Of a DNA stretch of 64,000 nt, positions 25,019 to 33,358 are shown one piece after another. The notes beneath the pieces were generated by a model, which was not told where the DNA came from, did no database searches, and saw only the letters and a program-made list of their open reading frames with translations. The DNA comes from Marisediminitalea aggregata (GTDB taxonomy: Bacteria > Pseudomonadota > Gammaproteobacteria > Enterobacterales > Alteromonadaceae). Position 1 is the first letter of the stretch. The number at the start of each line of letters is the position of its first letter. The DNA is taken from contig NZ_FQWD01000005.1 in the NCBI RefSeq assembly GCF_900129565.1, forward strand, positions 323,941 through 387,940, in the 5' to 3' direction. The translations under genes and the position numbers were made by a program.

Positions 25019-26026
25019 TTACTTATTGGTGTACCACACCACATCCCGCTCGTATTGAGAGACCAGATTCTCTACCCCGAGGGTAAGGGCAAACAAGGCC
25101 ATCCGGACTAACACGCCGTTATCGGTTTGACGGAAAATCGCCAGATTCGGGTTCAGGTTGAGGTCGTTGTCTAATTCATTGGCTTCGGTACGTGAATCGC
25201 GCGGTAATGGATGCATGATCACGGTTTTTGATTGGAAGTGGCGAGTGTAAATACTCTGATTCAGGCGGAATTTACCACGGTATTTATTGGCTTCATCTTG
25301 CGAAGGAAAGCGCTCTTCCTGAATGCGCGTCTGATAACAGATATCCGCATCCATATTGCCTTCCAGCTGTTCGGTAATGTGCAGCGAATGGCCCGCGTCG
25401 GTAATGGCATCCAGAATATTCTGTGGCATGGCCAATTCTTTTGGCGAAATCAAAGTAAAACGAATGTTCTTGAATAAACACAGCAGTTTTGACAGTGAGT
25501 GAACTGTCCGCCCGTAGCGCAAATCACCAATCATAGCGATGTGCAGTCCATCGATGGTTTTGTTGTTGTACTGCAGTTCGCGTTTAATGGTAAACAAATC
25601 GAGCAGTGCCTGAGTAGGGTGCTCGTTAGCCCCGTCTCCGCCGTTAATTACCGGTACCCGGCTGCCTTCCGCAAATTCTGATACAGACCCTGCCGCGGGG
25701 TGGCGCATAGCGATGATATCGGAATAACCGCTGAGTACCCGGGCCGTATCGTATAGCGATTCGCCTTTGGCCAGAGCGGAGTTTGCCATGCCGGTGGTCT
25801 CACGGACTTCACCCCCTAACAGGTTAAAGGCGGTACCAAAACTCACTCGTGTGCGGGTACTGGGCTCGAAAAACAAATTACCTAATATCGCGCCATCAAG
25901 AACTGTTGTTCTTTTTTTCCGTTTGGCATAGGGTTCCATGGATTCGGCAACATTAAATACCAAATCGATGGCTTCACGATTAAACTGTGTAACTGAAAGG
26001 ATGTGATTTCCGGTGAAACTAGACAT
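25019..26026 (-). CDS. pyrB: Aspartate carbamoyltransferase catalytic chain
   Basis: PyrB condenses carbamoyl phosphate with aspartate in pyrimidine synthesis. The carbamoyl phosphate motif STRTR is at 56-60, HPTQ follows in GANEHPTQALLDLF, and the aspartate loop is in MHPLPRDSRTEANELD. The 335-residue form is longer than the 311 residues of E. coli PyrB, mainly at the C-terminus (NLVSQYERDVVWYTNK). No pyrI regulatory chain gene follows; hemL is next. ATG at 26026 gives the family start MSSFTGNHILSV, though the ribosome-binding site is weak and the frame is open to 26080. Confidence 0.95.
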   Translation of the reverse strand: MSSFTGNHILSVTQFNREAIDLVFNVAESMEPYAKRKKRTTVLDGAILGNLFFEPSTRTRVSFGTAFNLLGGEVRETTGMANSALAKGESLYDTARVLSGYSDIIAMRHPAAGSVSEFAEGSRVPVINGGDGANEHPTQALLDLFTIKRELQYNNKTIDGLHIAMIGDLRYGRTVHSLSKLLCLFKNIRFTLISPKELAMPQNILDAITDAGHSLHITEQLEGNMDADICYQTRIQEERFPSQDEANKYRGKFRLNQSIYTRHFQSKTVIMHPLPRDSRTEANELDNDLNLNPNLAIFRQTDNGVLVRMALFALTLGVENLVSQYERDVVWYTNK

Positions 26027-26273
26027 AGTTGATGCGAATGGCCTAAGTTGGTGAACGGAACAAGTCTGCCTGGCATACATCGCCTGCTACAGGCACTGTG
26101 CTTTAAACACCAGCAATTGTAGCAAAAACAGCGGGCAGACGTGCGGATATTCTTTGCGCGGGATCATAGCGATGTGTATCCCAATTGCCAAGCCAAACCG
26201 TATGGCTTTTGTCATCATCAACCGGGCACAATAATTCATCCGTTTTCAGTTGGAAAACGTTTAAAGGAAGTCT

Positions 26274-26426
26274 ATGTCTGAACAGCCTTCATCACAGAGA
26301 AACGCGTCGCAGCAGAAAAGGAAACGCTGGTGGGCAACTGACTGCCCGGTGTGCATGCGTATGCGTTTGTATGTGGTATGGACGGTAATTATGCTGGTGG
26401 TGTATTTTTATGTCTTCGACAAATGA
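26274..26426 (+). CDS. 50-residue CxxC single-span protein coupled to the DUF2982 gene
   Basis: An uninterrupted frame with AAAGGAAG just before its ATG encodes a basic start (QQKRKRWW), a CPVC motif at residues 24-27 and one membrane helix at about 32-47, ending VFDK. Its stop at 26424-26426 lies inside the next gene, whose ATG is at 26410, so the two overlap by 17 bases and are probably translationally coupled. I do not recognise the family; the CPVC could bind metal or be a redox pair on the cytoplasmic side. Confidence 0.72.
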   Translation: MSEQPSSQRNASQQKRKRWWATDCPVCMRMRLYVVWTVIMLVVYFYVFDK

Positions 26427-27087
26427 CACAATCCTGATTAAATCGACGGCCAAGCGAAATGGTCTCACAACACTGATCATAGGCGCTGTTGCTTTGCTTA
26501 TTTCATCCTCACTGCTGGTGTTGTTACCCGATTGGCTATTTCTGGTTGGGATCTTTATGGTGAGTGGCTCCATCGTGACGCTGCTTATTGGCTGGTTCAA
26601 AGTGCGGGAGCCGGAACACAGTTTGTCGATGGATCGTGAGCAAATCAGCTATCAGCACCGCTGCGGGCAGTGGCGCATTGCCTGGGAAGACATTCAGCGC
26701 ATCGATTGCCCGCGTATTCAGCAGGGGTTAAATCATACCACACTTGATGTGGTTGGCATCAAACTCAAACACTACGACGCGTTTATTACTGCCATCTCGC
26801 CTCGCCTTGCCTCGCACCTGATAATGGAGCAGCGGCCGTTATTAATGCACAGCGAAGATAAGTCCTGTACAACGGGCGGCTGCTACAGCAATAGCTTATT
26901 CGAAGACAAGCCTTATCAGCTAGCCAATGGACAAACGGTAACGGGTATCAAAGCCATATTGGCCAACCGTATGACAGCGTTGAGAAACAGCCTCGGCTAC
27001 GATGTGTTTTTGTCAGCCAGTGAGCTTGACCGTTCACCCGAAGCCTTTGTTAACCTACTTCGGGATTGCCAGCAGTCTCGTCATTAG
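26410..27087 (+). CDS. DUF2982 family membrane protein
   Basis: The 225-residue protein has two N-terminal membrane helices (about 17-37 and 40-61) and a cytoplasmic domain with WRIAWEDIQRID in the style of PH-like membrane-associated domains. The pattern agrees with DUF2982, a family common in Alteromonadales and relatives with no assigned function. Cysteines occur as CTTGGC near residue 156. It overlaps the 50-residue gene upstream and, by four bases, the convergent histidine kinase gene. Confidence 0.8.
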   Translation: MSSTNDTILIKSTAKRNGLTTLIIGAVALLISSSLLVLLPDWLFLVGIFMVSGSIVTLLIGWFKVREPEHSLSMDREQISYQHRCGQWRIAWEDIQRIDCPRIQQGLNHTTLDVVGIKLKHYDAFITAISPRLASHLIMEQRPLLMHSEDKSCTTGGCYSNSLFEDKPYQLANGQTVTGIKAILANRMTALRNSLGYDVFLSASELDRSPEAFVNLLRDCQQSRH

Positions 27088-30000
27088 CCGCTGCTGTTTT
27101 CCTGAATAAACTTGTTGGCTTGGGCGGCGACGATTTCGCACTCAAGAATAATGGCTGGCAATTGTTCACTCATCTCCGCGTGCTTGCCGAGCTTTAAGTT
27201 ACTTTCGATTTGATTGGTCAGGGCCTGAAGTTTAGGCACACCGGTGTAGCAACAGGCGCCATGTAAACGGTGTATTTCGTCCTGTACGCCTTTAAAGTGT
27301 CGCGCGTTCCATTCTGTGCGGATCATTTCTACTGTTTTGGGTAGGTGGCTAACAAAGTCACCCAACAACTCCAGGGCAACTTCCCGATTCTGGTTGGCGC
27401 GTTTGACTGCCAGTTGCCAGTCAAGAGTGGGGAGAGCCAATGTGGGGTTAGCATTGCTTTGGCACCAGCGTTTTATCAGGTTGATCAGGGTGGCGTATTC
27501 AATGGGTTTTGGAAGATAGTCTTCCATACCGGCTGCCAGCAGTCGTTCCTGCTCCTCCTTAAACGCATGGGCGGTAACGGCAATGATAGGTGTGCCTTTA
27601 TTGAGTTCGGTTTTTCTGATCAGGCGTGATGCCTGTAGGCCGTCGATCCCTGGCATTTGTACGTCCATGAGAATGAGATCATAGGCATTGTTCTGACATT
27701 GTTTTACTGCGTCCTGACCACTGCCGGAGAGTGTCAACGTAACCGCAGAGTCTGCCAGCCAGGTATCCAGCAGTTTCAGGTTCATATCCATGTCGTCGAC
27801 AGCGAGAATGCGGGCGGCAGGCAAAGAGCTGGCTTTCGGCTGTGAGGGTGACTGTGTAATCAGGTGGTCACCGTGCAGAATGCCGTCCAGCTTAGTCGGG
27901 GTTAACGGCAGTCGTATTTGCGCCTCAAAATCGTCGATATAGGCGGTATATTCGGTCAGAGGTTCTTCTCCTGCAAACCACAGAATGCGCTTGCCCGTAG
28001 GGATGTCGATTAACGTTTCAAGCATCATTTCCCAGGAAGACTGCTTGTAGTTGGGTAACGTTGCAAACAGGTAGTCAAATTTGCCTGTCGCCCGGCGTAA
28101 ATAGTCGAGAGACTCAGCACTGTGTACCCGCGCGCCAAGGCTGGTGAGCATTTTGGCGCTGGCGCGTCTGCTAACCGGGTGAGGGTCGAATAACAATACG
28201 CGCTTATCCTGCCATTCAGTGTTGCCTGTCAGTGTATATCGCTGACTAAGCTGGTTCGTTCTTATGGTAACTGTGAACAGGCTGCCCTGACCCGGAATAC
28301 TCTGTAAATGCAAAGAACCGCGCATGAGTTTCACCAGTTCCTGACAAATCACCAGCCCGAGCCCGGTGCCCTGATAACTTCGATTGAGTGAATCGTCCAA
28401 CTGGGAAAACGCATTAAACAGTTTATTGCGGTCCTTGCGGCTTATACCAATCCCCGTGTCTTCGATCTTTATTTCCAGTTCATGGATACCGTGGGGTTTG
28501 GAGCAGCCATCTACCGAGAGTTTAATGTAACCTTCAGAGGTGAATTTAAGCGCATTGCTCAACAAGTTGTTGAGTACCTGGCGGATCCGAAACAAATCAC
28601 CAATGAGTTTTTCAGGCAACGGCGCCAGCTCGAACACAAACTCCAACCCTTTCATGTGCGCGGACTTGCTCATCATGGTTACCATTTCTTCGAACAGCGA
28701 ATTGGGCGAGAATGGTTGGTTATTGACGTTGAGTTTCCCGGCTTCAATTTTAGAGAAATCCAGCACGTCGTTCACGATGGTCAGCAGGTTGTCGGCAGCC
28801 GCATTAATAATATGCACCTGCTCCATTTTGTCGGCGGGCAGTGGCAGGTTGGTTAATTCCTTACTGAAACCCAGAATCGCGTTGAGCGGCGTGCGGATTT
28901 CGTGACTCATATTGGCCAGGAATTGTGATTTAACATTACTGGCCTTAATGGCATCCTTGCGGGCAATATCGAGGCGCGCGTTTTGTTCCTCAATCAGCTC
29001 CATATTATGGCGTAATTCATCTGTCGCTTCAGACACATCGTTTTCCAGACGGCTGCGGCTTTTCTCCATCAATGCAATTGAGAATAATCCGGCTTCGCAG
29101 AACACCGCCACCTGAAAACAATAGGTGGTAAACATGTTGGATGGCACTACGCCAATCAGGCTCAGCATACCAATGAGTGCACCGGTAGCCAGAATGCTCC
29201 AGGCGAATATAAAGTACCGGGCTGGCTTATATTTTTTAATGTAAGCCTCGAAACCCGCTGCGATATAGCTACAAATAGACAGCATTGAAATGCCGTAAAT
29301 CAGGTTGTGCTCCCAGGTCGGCGGCAGAATTCCCAGTAGAGCGACAAGCCCCATTGCGCCCTGTAACCATAAAAAGGCAATAACCACCGGGTGGGTAGAG
29401 GGCGCGTTCTCTTTGGTCTCCAGGAATATCAGCGAGAATATCCCGGAACAAATCCCGATAATGACGAATATCAGCGAAGTATAAGGGGAAAAAATGGGCG
29501 ACAGGGTATCGGGAAAGAAGAAGTGTAAGTGACCACCCCATACAAATTGCCAAATCAGCACCGCCGAAATATAGGTGACATACCCTACCAGACTTAATTC
29601 TCGCGAGCCTAAAAACAGCACGAAATTATACAGTGCCAGGATCATCAACCCACCGTAGAAAAAGCCCCACAGTAAATTGTCGACCTGGCTAATAATGATT
29701 TGTTTGGTTTGCGATGTTACATACACAGGCGCAATGAGTGCAGAGGAACTGCTTTGAACCCGAATGAAGAGTTCCGCCTCTACGCCTATCGGTAAAGCGG
29801 TTTTGAAAACCGGAATGCGAAAATGTTGCTCAGGCTGAAATTTACCTTGATGGCTCTGATCAATCACCTGGTTATCAACCACAACGTAAAAATCAACTTT
29901 GTCGAGCTGACTAAAGTTAAGTGAAAACACCCACTCATCGGTGTGTGACACATTGGATATGTCGGCATGCAGCCAGAGGCCGTTTTCACTGAAGCCGTAA

Positions 30001-30212
30001 TTGGGGTTGTTGTCGGCCTGATAAATAAACTCGTGACGCAGCTTCAGGACTTCGCCAATGGTCAACTGTTCACGGTTTTCGCGGTACACAGAGAAGTTGT
30101 CGGCCAGTAACTGCATTTGCTCATCGTCATACAGATGAACAGCACTTTGCACTGGCATTCCCATGGCGCACAGAAGCAGAAAACACCACCATCTAACCGG
30201 GAAACTACGCAT
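27084..30212 (-). CDS. Hybrid sensor histidine kinase with 7TMR-DISM input, pseudo-receiver, receiver and HPt
   Basis: The 1042-residue protein contains, in order: signal peptide (1-23), a periplasmic 7TMR-DISMED2-type sugar-binding-like domain (about 30-165), seven membrane helices (about 182-382), a coiled linker, HisKA with phosphoacceptor H437 in SHEIRTPLNAILGFS, HATPase (about 540-650: NNLLSNALKFT, EDTGIGI, GTGLGLVIC), a receiver-like domain at about 668-780 lacking the acceptor Asp, a true receiver (800-915) with D850 and K902, and an HPt domain with H984 in HRLHGACC. This is a BarA-like tripartite phosphorelay layout with a different input. No response regulator gene is adjacent. The ligand is unknown. 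Confidence 0.9.
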   Translation of the reverse strand: MRSFPVRWWCFLLLCAMGMPVQSAVHLYDDEQMQLLADNFSVYRENREQLTIGEVLKLRHEFIYQADNNPNYGFSENGLWLHADISNVSHTDEWVFSLNFSQLDKVDFYVVVDNQVIDQSHQGKFQPEQHFRIPVFKTALPIGVEAELFIRVQSSSSALIAPVYVTSQTKQIIISQVDNLLWGFFYGGLMILALYNFVLFLGSRELSLVGYVTYISAVLIWQFVWGGHLHFFFPDTLSPIFSPYTSLIFVIIGICSGIFSLIFLETKENAPSTHPVVIAFLWLQGAMGLVALLGILPPTWEHNLIYGISMLSICSYIAAGFEAYIKKYKPARYFIFAWSILATGALIGMLSLIGVVPSNMFTTYCFQVAVFCEAGLFSIALMEKSRSRLENDVSEATDELRHNMELIEEQNARLDIARKDAIKASNVKSQFLANMSHEIRTPLNAILGFSKELTNLPLPADKMEQVHIINAAADNLLTIVNDVLDFSKIEAGKLNVNNQPFSPNSLFEEMVTMMSKSAHMKGLEFVFELAPLPEKLIGDLFRIRQVLNNLLSNALKFTSEGYIKLSVDGCSKPHGIHELEIKIEDTGIGISRKDRNKLFNAFSQLDDSLNRSYQGTGLGLVICQELVKLMRGSLHLQSIPGQGSLFTVTIRTNQLSQRYTLTGNTEWQDKRVLLFDPHPVSRRASAKMLTSLGARVHSAESLDYLRRATGKFDYLFATLPNYKQSSWEMMLETLIDIPTGKRILWFAGEEPLTEYTAYIDDFEAQIRLPLTPTKLDGILHGDHLITQSPSQPKASSLPAARILAVDDMDMNLKLLDTWLADSAVTLTLSGSGQDAVKQCQNNAYDLILMDVQMPGIDGLQASRLIRKTELNKGTPIIAVTAHAFKEEQERLLAAGMEDYLPKPIEYATLINLIKRWCQSNANPTLALPTLDWQLAVKRANQNREVALELLGDFVSHLPKTVEMIRTEWNARHFKGVQDEIHRLHGACCYTGVPKLQALTNQIESNLKLGKHAEMSEQLPAIILECEIVAAQANKFIQENSSG

Positions 30213-30422
30213 AAACTTTTCTGATCCTTGATAATACCGCCATAGAAAGACACGTCTATTAAACCCTAACTTTCACTTGTCTGCAAAAACAGTGAATTAG
30301 CACAAATCCTGAGCGAGCTATCTATTGCGATTACGTCTTGTTTATCTCACAATGGGTCAAAGAATACCTACGTTGAAGCAGCCGCGCCTGCGTTAGCATT
30401 ACGACGAGAATAATAACGACCC

Positions 30423-32672
30423 ATGAGCGACGAAATCACCATTAATCAAGACGGTGTAGAACAACTTCCAATACGCAAGTTTACCGAAGATGCCTACCTG
30501 AATTATTCCATGTACGTCATTATGGACCGGGCCCTGCCGAATATTGGCGATGGCTTAAAGCCGGTTCAGCGACGGATTATTTACGCTATGTCTGACCTGG
30601 GCTTGAGCGCGACGGCTAAATATAAGAAGTCTGCGCGTACCGTGGGTGATGTGTTGGGTAAGTTCCACCCTCATGGTGACTCAGCATGCTACGAAGCTAT
30701 GGTCTTAATGGCTCAGCCGTTTTCTTACCGTTACCCACTGGTTGATGGACAAGGTAACTGGGGGGCGCCGGACGATCCGAAGTCGTTTGCGGCAATGCGT
30801 TATACTGAAGCGCGACTGTCTAAGTTCAGTGAAGTACTGTTGTCAGAGCTCGGTCAGGGCACAACAGACTGGGTACCTAACTTTGACGGCACCCTGAATG
30901 AACCCAAGGTATTACCGTCTCGTTTACCTCATATATTGTTAAATGGCGTAACGGGAATCGCGGTTGGTATGGCAACTGACATTCCGCCTCATAATGTGCG
31001 TGAAGTGGCCAATGCGTGTGCGCGATTGCTGGACAACAGCAAAACCGAATTACACGAACTGCTGGAAGACATACAAGGCCCGGATTTTCCAACCGAAGCT
31101 GAAATCATCACGCCGCGAAGCGATATTCAGAAGCTGTATGAGACCGGACGTGGCAGCGTAAAAATGCGCGCGGTATACCAGGAAGAAAATGGCGATGTGG
31201 TGATTACTGCGTTACCGCATCAGGCCTCTGGCGCAAAAATCCTGGAGCAAATTGCTGGCCAAATGCAGGCCAAAAAGCTGCCTATGGTCAGTGACCTGCG
31301 CGATGAGTCTGATCACGAAAATCCGACCAGACTGGTTATTGTGCCGCGCTCCAACCGCGTAAATGTTGAACAGCTTATGCAGCACCTGTTCGCCACCACG
31401 GATTTAGAGAAGAGCTACCGGGTCAATCTGAACATGATTGGTCTGGACGGGCGCCCTCAGGTCAAAGACCTTCGTACAATCCTGTCGGAATGGCTGGTAT
31501 TCCGCAAAGACACCGTCACACGCCGCTTGCAATACCGTTTGGATAAGGTACTGGCACGCTTGCATATTCTTGAAGGTTTGATGATCGCCTTTTTGAATAT
31601 CGATGAAGTGATTGAAATCATTCGTTTCCACGATGAACCCAAAGCCGAATTAATGCGTCGCTTTAGTTTAAGCGACAAACAGGCCGAGGCGATCCTGGAG
31701 TTGAAGTTACGTCATCTGGCGAAACTCGAAGAAATGAAAATTAAGGGCGAGCAGGAAGAGCTGGCCGCTGAACGCGACCATCTGCAACAACTGCTGGGCT
31801 CTGACCGCCGTTTGAAAACCTTGATCAAAAAAGAGTTGCTGGCAGACGCAGAAAAGTATGGCGATGATCGTCGCTCTCCCATAGTGCAACGTTCTGAAGC
31901 CAAAGCATTGAGTGAAAAAGAACTGGTACCCAGTGAACCAGTAACTGTTGTACTGTCTGAAAAAGGCTGGGCGCGCTGTGCGAAAGGGCATGACATTGAT
32001 GCCGAAGCACTTAGCTATAAAGCCGGAGACAGCTACCTGGCCAGCGCCATGGGCCGCAGTAACCAACCCGTGGTGTTCCTCGACACCTCAGGGCGGGCAT
32101 TCTCTTGCGATGCGCACGGATTACCGTCGGCACGGAGCCAGGGCGAACCACTAACCGGCCGTTTTAGCATGGTTGCAGGTGAGCAATTTGCCCACGTTGT
32201 TATGGGTAATGACGACAGCAAGTACCTGATTGCGTCAGATGCGGGTTATGGTTTTGTAGGCACGTTCAATGACATGGTCAGCAAAAACAAAGCCGGTAAA
32301 GCCTACATAAACCTGCCGACCGGAGCGAAAGTCATCGCGCCGCAAACAGTGGAAAATCTCGAATCTGACTGGTGCCTTGCGATTTCCAACGAGGGCAGAA
32401 TGCTGATGTTCCCATTGCGAGACCTGCCCAGCCTGGGCAAAGGTAAGGGCAATAAGATCATCAGTATTCCGTCTGCGAAAGCGCAAATTCACGAAGAGTA
32501 TGTGAAAGTGCTGGCAGTGGTACCCGATGGCAAGGCGGTGAAACTGTCTGCTGGCAAGCGTAGCATGACGCTTAGTGCTGATGACTTAACTCACTATCAG
32601 GGAGAGCGGGGTCGCCGGGGTAATAAATTGCCAAGAGGCCTGCAACGTGTAGACGCTATCGAGATCGAATAA
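30423..32672 (+). CDS. parC: DNA topoisomerase IV subunit A
   Basis: ParC with ParE decatenates replicated chromosomes. The 749-residue protein follows E. coli ParC along its length; the DNA-cleaving tyrosine is Y127 in RYTEARLS and the C-terminal beta-pinwheel keeps ERGRRG and [11 protein letters not shown]. The quinolone-resistance region reads [12 protein letters not shown] with S87 and E91 (equivalent to S80 and E84 of E. coli), that is, wild type. The parE gene is not in the window. ATG at 30423 has only a weak GAGAA upstream. A good terminator follows. Confidence 0.97.
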   Translation: MSDEITINQDGVEQLPIRKFTEDAYLNYSMYVIMDRALPNIGDGLKPVQRRIIYAMSDLGLSATAKYKKSARTVGDVLGKFHPHGDSACYEAMVLMAQPFSYRYPLVDGQGNWGAPDDPKSFAAMRYTEARLSKFSEVLLSELGQGTTDWVPNFDGTLNEPKVLPSRLPHILLNGVTGIAVGMATDIPPHNVREVANACARLLDNSKTELHELLEDIQGPDFPTEAEIITPRSDIQKLYETGRGSVKMRAVYQEENGDVVITALPHQASGAKILEQIAGQMQAKKLPMVSDLRDESDHENPTRLVIVPRSNRVNVEQLMQHLFATTDLEKSYRVNLNMIGLDGRPQVKDLRTILSEWLVFRKDTVTRRLQYRLDKVLARLHILEGLMIAFLNIDEVIEIIRFHDEPKAELMRRFSLSDKQAEAILELKLRHLAKLEEMKIKGEQEELAAERDHLQQLLGSDRRLKTLIKKELLADAEKYGDDRRSPIVQRSEAKALSEKELVPSEPVTVVLSEKGWARCAKGHDIDAEALSYKAGDSYLASAMGRSNQPVVFLDTSGRAFSCDAHGLPSARSQGEPLTGRFSMVAGEQFAHVVMGNDDSKYLIASDAGYGFVGTFNDMVSKNKAGKAYINLPTGAKVIAPQTVENLESDWCLAISNEGRMLMFPLRDLPSLGKGKGNKIISIPSAKAQIHEEYVKVLAVVPDGKAVKLSAGKRSMTLSADDLTHYQGERGRRGNKLPRGLQRVDAIEIE

Positions 32673-32710
32673 CTCGGTTTAATACCGGAATAGATATCTA
32701 CTTTCTGATA

Positions 32711-32739
32711 AAAATGCGCCATTTAGGCGCATTTTTTTT
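32711..32739 (+). terminator. Terminator of parC
   Basis: AAAATGCGCC (32711-32720), loop ATTTA, GGCGCATTTT (32726-32735) and a run of eight T. Confidence 0.92.
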
Positions 32740-32819
32740 GTGCTTTTGTCTGGCTCTTCTACACTTTGTTTATGGGGTTCGGCCATTTAATATGAACAAG
32801 TTTTAGTTAGGAGACACAC

Positions 32820-33356
32820 GTGCTTGGGATAGTTTTTACTACTCTGGTGGACATGCTCGAAGAGAAAATTTCACCGGAGTTTGCCGATGAAGTGTTGGTG
32901 GAGGCCGAGCTTAAAAACGAAGGGGCATTCACAGCGGTGGGCTATTATCCGTTTTCCGAAATGGAGAAGATTCTGACGGTACTGGTTAACAAAACAGGTC
33001 AGTCAGCGGACGAGCTTCTGTACGGGTTCGGCGAATATTTATTTGGCGTGTTGGCGAAAGCTCACGGCGAGGTAATGACCGGAAAAATTACCATTTTAGA
33101 TGTGCTGGAGAGCCTGGATAACGATATTCACGTGCAGGTCAGAAAGCTTTATCCAGACGCGGACCTCCCCTCATTTAAGGTGATGTCTCGTACGCAAAAC
33201 TCGATAGAGCTTGAATATCATTCTCAGCGCGATTTGTTCAAACTGGCTGAAGGGTTAATTGATGGCGCGGCAAAACACCTTGGTAACGTCGTCACGCACC
33301 ATGTCCAAAGTACCAATGAACCGCACACGTACATTATTCGCGTGGATATGGAGTAG
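32820..33356 (+). CDS. H-NOX haem nitric oxide sensor
   Basis: H-NOX proteins bind NO through a haem and control a partner enzyme encoded beside them. The 178-residue protein has the proximal haem ligand H104 in NDIHVQVRKLYPD, the distorting proline P117 in DLPSF, and the porphyrin-carboxylate motif Y133-x-S135-x-R137 in EYHSQRD. No distal Tyr pattern for O2 binding is evident, so NO selectivity is the expected state. The start is GTG at 32820, six bases after AGGAG. The partner GGDEF-EAL gene begins two bases after its stop. Confidence 0.93.
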   Translation: MLGIVFTTLVDMLEEKISPEFADEVLVEAELKNEGAFTAVGYYPFSEMEKILTVLVNKTGQSADELLYGFGEYLFGVLAKAHGEVMTGKITILDVLESLDNDIHVQVRKLYPDADLPSFKVMSRTQNSIELEYHSQRDLFKLAEGLIDGAAKHLGNVVTHHVQSTNEPHTYIIRVDME

Positions 33357-33358
33357 TT

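Noticed and set aside
26190..26210. AAGCCA-TGGCTT hairpin with four T before the 50-residue gene as a terminator
   Set aside because: The stem is only six base pairs and no plus-strand gene lies upstream that it could end.
30877..32492. Several antisense frames of 60-120 codons within parC
   Set aside because: ParC is fully conserved here; the antisense frames have no start signals or domain features.
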